A DNA stretch of 43,623 nucleotides from a virus. Where the stretch lies: positions 1 to 43,623 of IMG/VR virus record IMGVR_UViG_3300042309_000819. The stretch is one strand, 5' to 3'. The translations under genes were made by a program, and so were the position numbers. Of this stretch, positions 40,297 to 43,623 are shown one piece after another; positions within the stretch are counted from its first letter, which is position 1, and each line of letters opens with the position of its first letter. The notes under the pieces were generated by a model, which saw nothing but the letters and a program-made list of their open reading frames with translations, was not told the DNA's origin and did no database searches.

Positions 40297-42198
40297 TCAA
40301 TCTCTTAATAATTTGCTCAGTTCATTTTCAATTGAACCTAAAGAATTTCTACCTTTAGATAAATCAATGTACTTATCACCATAAATATCATCACTTTCTA
40401 GTAAGATATTTAAGTTATCATTTTTCTTTCCTTCAGGTAAAGTTTCTTCTTCAGGTGGAGCCCCTGGTGCCGCTGGAGCTTCAGGTGCCCCACCAACTTC
40501 TTCACCCCCTAATGGTGGTAATGGAGGTTCAGGTGAAGTTTCTCCCCCACCTCCGAAGTCAGGTAATGATCCTCCACCTCCGAATGATCCTCCACCACCA
40601 CCTGATGGAGGTGCTCCTCCTGCTGGTGGATTTTCTGTCGAACCTGATTTAGATTTATATAATCTATCCACAACATCAAACATACCTGTATGTGTAATAA
40701 CAGTTGCGGTATTTGCTAATTCAGCGGCAACCGCTCTTTCTAATCTTTGTTGTTGTGTGTCTAATTTAATATCCTCATCTGAGAAACCAAAAATATGTTT
40801 CTTAGCCCAAGTTGCCGAAGTTGGGGCCAAACTATTAGGTATTTCTGACACTAAATCTTTATATAATAATACTTTTTCTTTCCAAACATCAATCATTAAT
40901 AAATCAGCTTGTTTCGAAGGATTGGTTAACCCTAATGTAAAGTTTTGTAGATCATCCTCAAAACCTAAAATAAATAAGTGAATGATTGCAATTTTATTCA
41001 TTTCTGCAATCATTGCTTTTTGTATTTTATTAATAGTTCTTGCAAAACGAATATCTTGTAATGATAAGTTCTTACCATCACCAACCACTTCCTCAAACCC
41101 TAAGTATGCTTTTGGTACACGTAATGCGGTCACTAATTTCTTTTGGATGTATTCAATATCCGCTATTTCAGATAAGTTCTGAGCTCCTGGTAATGTCTCA
41201 ATCGGCATTGTTTGTGTAACATCACGTACAGGAACAAAATAATCCTGATCCACAGCCATTTGGTTAAATCTCATATCCACGTTTCCTGTTTTATTATCAA
41301 CGATTTGATCACGCTTAAATTTGTTTGCAACACGTTGTACGTAAGGTTCAACATCTTTATCATCCATATTACCAACAAACACTTTAAACACTCTTCTTTC
41401 AGGTGCTCTTGATGTCCTATAGATTAACATCGCATCTTCCGATAATAATAATTGTTTCCAAATTCTTCTTGCTTTCTCCAACATGGAAGTTCCGTAAGGT
41501 AGTTTTCTATCATCACCAAGTAATCTAAAGTGAGCAACCTCCCAACTATTAAATTCCATGTCTTTTACTTTCCATTTGAATCTTAACCCTTTTTCTTTTG
41601 GGTCAACTTCGGCATTTACTGATTTTGCTGCCATTCCTCTTTCTAATCGTTCAATCTCAATGTTTGGTAATTGCATACAACCAACAATACCCTTTTCGGG
41701 GTCTAATTTTAGATACACAAAATTGTCACCATATTTACAGGTATTTCTTGTCCACATCTGTAAATTGGTATTAACATCCAATACATTATTAAATAAATCA
41801 GTTAAAATACCTTTTACCCTTTTTGATTCGGAATATATTTGTAAAATAAAACCATCTTGATTTGGAGTTGTTGATTCTTCAGCATATATATCTAATGCGG
41901 TTGATATCTCAGGTGTAAATTCCATTGATTCATAATCATAAAATGCCGCCAATCGTGTTGGTTCATAGTAAATTGCTTGAGTATAAAGATTGTTTTCAAT
42001 TTTTGCCCATTGACCCGATAAATACATGGATTGTTGAGCCTGTAATTTTTCCTTTTCATACTCTTGTTTATTTGTAGTTTTAAGTAACTCTTTTTTATCT
42101 AATGAGTATGTGGGTAAATCTTGACCCAATAAGGAGTTCGGTCCAAATGTTTTGGATAACCTTTGCCAAATTGTTAGATTTTGATTATTATTTTCCAT
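40297..42198 (-). CDS. Portal vertex protein (T4 gp20-like)
   Basis: The 633-residue portal forms the dodecameric DNA gate at the head vertex. Signature segments of gp20 are present: YDYESMEFTPEISTALDIYA, LLGDDRKLPYGTSMLEKARR, AMLIYRTSRAPERRVFKVFV, then YFVPVRDVTQTMPIETLPGA and LGFEEVVGDGKNLSLQDIRF. After about residue 530 there is a Gly/Pro-rich low-complexity tail (GGGGGSFGGGGSLPDFGGGG, then proline-rich acidic repeats) and a conserved-looking end (DIYGDKYIDLSKGRNSLGSI). The length exceeds T4 gp20 (524) mainly through this tail. TATTTATT lies 28 bases before the start. Confidence 0.95.
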   Translation of the reverse strand: MENNNQNLTIWQRLSKTFGPNSLLGQDLPTYSLDKKELLKTTNKQEYEKEKLQAQQSMYLSGQWAKIENNLYTQAIYYEPTRLAAFYDYESMEFTPEISTALDIYAEESTTPNQDGFILQIYSESKRVKGILTDLFNNVLDVNTNLQMWTRNTCKYGDNFVYLKLDPEKGIVGCMQLPNIEIERLERGMAAKSVNAEVDPKEKGLRFKWKVKDMEFNSWEVAHFRLLGDDRKLPYGTSMLEKARRIWKQLLLSEDAMLIYRTSRAPERRVFKVFVGNMDDKDVEPYVQRVANKFKRDQIVDNKTGNVDMRFNQMAVDQDYFVPVRDVTQTMPIETLPGAQNLSEIADIEYIQKKLVTALRVPKAYLGFEEVVGDGKNLSLQDIRFARTINKIQKAMIAEMNKIAIIHLFILGFEDDLQNFTLGLTNPSKQADLLMIDVWKEKVLLYKDLVSEIPNSLAPTSATWAKKHIFGFSDEDIKLDTQQQRLERAVAAELANTATVITHTGMFDVVDRLYKSKSGSTENPPAGGAPPSGGGGGSFGGGGSLPDFGGGGETSPEPPLPPLGGEEVGGAPEAPAAPGAPPEEETLPEGKKNDNLNILLESDDIYGDKYIDLSKGRNSLGSIENELSKLLRD

Positions 42199-42218
42199 AT
42201 TACAATTTTAAGTATAAC

Positions 42219-42226
42219 AATAAATA
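42219..42226 (-). promoter_or_regulatory. Candidate late promoter octamer TATTTATT for the portal gene
   Basis: On the minus strand TATTTATT lies 28 bases (first base to ATG) before the portal start at 42198, in the 39-base gap after the upstream adhesin gene. Confidence 0.5.
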
Positions 42227-42237
42227 TCTAAATAGTT

Positions 42238-43623
42238 CTATTTAGTATTCGTAGGGGTTACAGTTGGAGTAGGAGTTATTGTTGTTGTGTTAGTATTCGT
42301 TGGAGTATTTGTTGGTGTTTCAGTGTTAGTTGGTGTTGGGGTTGGAGTTATATTAGAAATCTCACAATCATTACATCCACCATATCCAAATGATGCGGTA
42401 AACGCATCGTCTATCGGAGCATTTATCTTACCAATGACTGAATAACATCCACTTGGTGTTGCTCCTGTGAATGTGTAATAGTTTACATCTCCAGGAACTA
42501 TAAATCCTGGTCCTAAATCAACAACTAAAACATTTAGATTAGTACATCCTGAAATACTGTATGTAGTTATTGAACTCAAATTAGTTGAAGTTGGTGTTTG
42601 AGTTAATGTTGGCGTAACTGATGGAGTTTGAGTATTAGTTGGTGTTACACTCGCAGTTGGAGTATTAGTTGGTGTTTCTGTCGGAGTCTCAGTCGGTGTT
42701 GGTGTTGGAGTCTCAGTTGGTGTTTCTGTCACCGATGGAGTTCCTGTTGGAGTTTCAGTTACTGTAGGTGTTGGAGTATTAGTAGGTGTTTCACTAATTG
42801 TCGGTGTAGGTGTTTCAGTTACCGATGGAGTTCCTGTTGGAGTTTCAGTTACTGTAGGTGTTGGAGTATTAGTAGGTGTTTCACTAATTGTCGGTGTAGG
42901 TGTTTCAGTTACCGATGGAGTTCCTGTTGGAGTTTCAGTTACTGTAGGTGTTGGAGTATTAGTAGGTGTTTCACTAATTGTTGGCGTTGGAGTATTAGTC
43001 GGAGTTTCAGTAACAGTAGGTGTAACCGTATTAGTTGGTGTTATTGTAGGTGTAACAGTATTTGTTGGTGTTACACTCGGTGTTGGTGGTGTGACACTAA
43101 ATCTTGTTAATAATGCGTTGTAATCATTGGTGATTTCTTGTTGTGATAATGCTCGGTTATATATAAATCCACACGCGATTTGACCATCCCAATAATAAAC
43201 ATCTTCACTGGCCTGTCCCATATAAAATAACGCATTTGTGTAAGTTATAAGTGACATGGATTGTGTAAGTATATCAACACCATTTCTATATAATTTAACT
43301 AAACCACCACCATCTGCCGCGTATGTCGCAACAATATTAACCCATTCGGTTGTACCAGTCTCAACAACATTTGAATAATAGGTTCTACCACCCACATTAC
43401 CATAAACACCCCAACCATTTCCACCTTGTGCACGATAAGCGATACTATCAAATATAGTTCCACCAGAATCTGATACACCGAAGACACCTTCTAATGTAGT
43501 TCCAGTATTACCTAATTTACACCACACACTTAAAGTTCTTAATTCAATGTTTGGTGATATAATTTGTGTTTGAATGTGTTGGTCAATACCATTAAATGTG
43601 AATTCACCACTATAATTGTTAGT
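42238..43623 (-). CDS. LamG-like adhesin with Thr-Pro repeats (N-terminus beyond window)
   Basis: The reading frame stays open to the right edge, so the true start lies outside; the 462 codons here are the C-terminal part. A LamG/concanavalin jelly roll comes first: [47 protein letters not shown] and [21 protein letters not shown] long Thr-Pro repeat stalk follows (about 140 residues), then a small globular domain with [19 protein letters not shown] and [16 protein letters not shown], ending with another Thr-Pro tail. A lectin head on a repeat stalk fits a glycan-binding virion fibre. It is encoded directly upstream of the portal gene. An internal GTG at 43527 could be mistaken for a start but would cut the LamG domain. 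Confidence 0.82.
   Translation of the reverse strand, partial: TNNYSGEFTFNGIDQHIQTQIISPNIELRTLSVWCKLGNTGTTLEGVFGVSDSGGTIFDSIAYRAQGGNGWGVYGNVGGRTYYSNVVETGTTEWVNIVATYAADGGGLVKLYRNGVDILTQSMSLITYTNALFYMGQASEDVYYWDGQIACGFIYNRALSQQEITNDYNALLTRFSVTPPTPSVTPTNTVTPTITPTNTVTPTVTETPTNTPTPTISETPTNTPTPTVTETPTGTPSVTETPTPTISETPTNTPTPTVTETPTGTPSVTETPTPTISETPTNTPTPTVTETPTGTPSVTETPTETPTPTPTETPTETPTNTPTASVTPTNTQTPSVTPTLTQTPTSTNLSSITTYSISGCTNLNVLVVDLGPGFIVPGDVNYYTFTGATPSGCYSVIGKINAPIDDAFTASFGYGGCNDCEISNITPTPTPTNTETPTNTPTNTNTTTITPTPTVTPTNTK
42737..42981 (-). repeat. 90-base in-frame tandem repeat in adhesin stalk
   Basis: Units begin at 42737, 42827 and 42917; the first two are full length and look identical, the third is cut at about 42981. 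Each 90 bases encodes 30 residues of the form [19 protein letters not shown] and so on. Near-identity at DNA level means recent duplication or active homogenisation. Looser Thr-Pro repeats flank the block on both sides. Confidence 0.88.

Noticed and set aside
40297-40300. TTG start for the 39560 gene at 40300
   Set aside because: It would place the coding start upstream of the TATTTATA element, inside the portal stop region; the ATG at 40276 with normal spacing is better.
42737-42981. Tandem direct repeats considered as a CRISPR array
   Set aside because: The units are contiguous with no unique spacers and lie in frame inside a coding sequence.
42628-43110. Plus-strand frame of 160 codons rich in Ser, Trp, Cys and Arg
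   Set aside because: It is the antisense image of the Thr-Pro repeat coding strand; its odd composition comes only from the repeats, and it has no leader or neighbours.
43299-43527. GTG at 43527 as the start of the right-end adhesin
   Set aside because: The frame continues upstream to the window edge and the upstream residues complete the LamG-like domain, so the gene is better read as partial.

Overview
The window looks like the structural and accessory part of a large, AT-rich, T4-superfamily myovirus genome whose likely host is a Bacteroidetes (flavobacterium-like) cell. The phage assignment rests on a contiguous minus-strand head module in T4 order: portal (gp20-like), prohead protease (gp21-like), core scaffold (gp22-like) and major capsid protein (gp23-like). 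On the plus strand there is also a gp55-like late sigma factor and a gp5-like baseplate hub. The host assignment is inference. It rests on a Bacteroidetes-type ribosomal protein bS21 gene, a DUF4494-like protein typical of Bacteroidetes, almost no Shine-Dalgarno sequences before starts, and a few TAnnTTTG-like promoter candidates. No tRNA, CRISPR array, insertion sequence, integrase or attachment site was seen, and no stretch over 300 bases lacks a gene.

Layout. (1) 1-6667, minus: two large adhesin or tail-fibre proteins with Thr-Pro linkers; the first runs off the left edge. (2) 6718-9676, plus: five small genes, including a LETM1-like protein and a free-standing WYL-like domain, closed by a hairpin terminator. 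(3) 9791-12336, plus: a glycosyltransferase, a DEDDy exonuclease and a dUTPase. (4) 12333-22184, plus: a tightly packed glycan island of eleven genes, many joined by ATGA or TAATG overlaps, with sugar-nucleotide enzymes (Gmd, Fcl/ColC-like, ColD-like, a DegT aminotransferase, a PglD/NeuD-like acyltransferase) and six glycosyltransferase genes, three of them fucosyltransferase-like. (5) 22198-26451, plus: PhoH-like ATPase, a degenerate HAD-like protein, two more glycosyltransferases and the late sigma factor. (6) 26472-32797, plus: virion and baseplate genes. (7) 32862-34260: a small mixed-strand segment with two probable internal head proteins nearby. (8) 34313-42198, minus: the head module, with the plus-strand bS21 gene inserted in it. 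(9) 42238-43623, minus: a third Thr-Pro-repeat adhesin with a LamG-like domain, open at the right edge.

How it fits together. The glycan genes would make GDP-4-keto-6-deoxymannose and convert it to GDP-fucose and/or GDP-colitose, possibly also to an N-acetylated amino sugar, and then transfer the sugars to host surface polysaccharide, virion proteins or DNA. The octamer TATTTATA or TATTTATT occurs in the sense orientation 11-30 bases before ten gene starts, nearly all of structural genes, and is a good candidate for the late promoter used by the gp55-like factor. The protease, capsid and two internal proteins share an (I/L)-x-E cleavage signature. The phage bS21 may adjust host ribosomes, whose anti-Shine-Dalgarno is thought to be masked by bS21 in Bacteroidetes.
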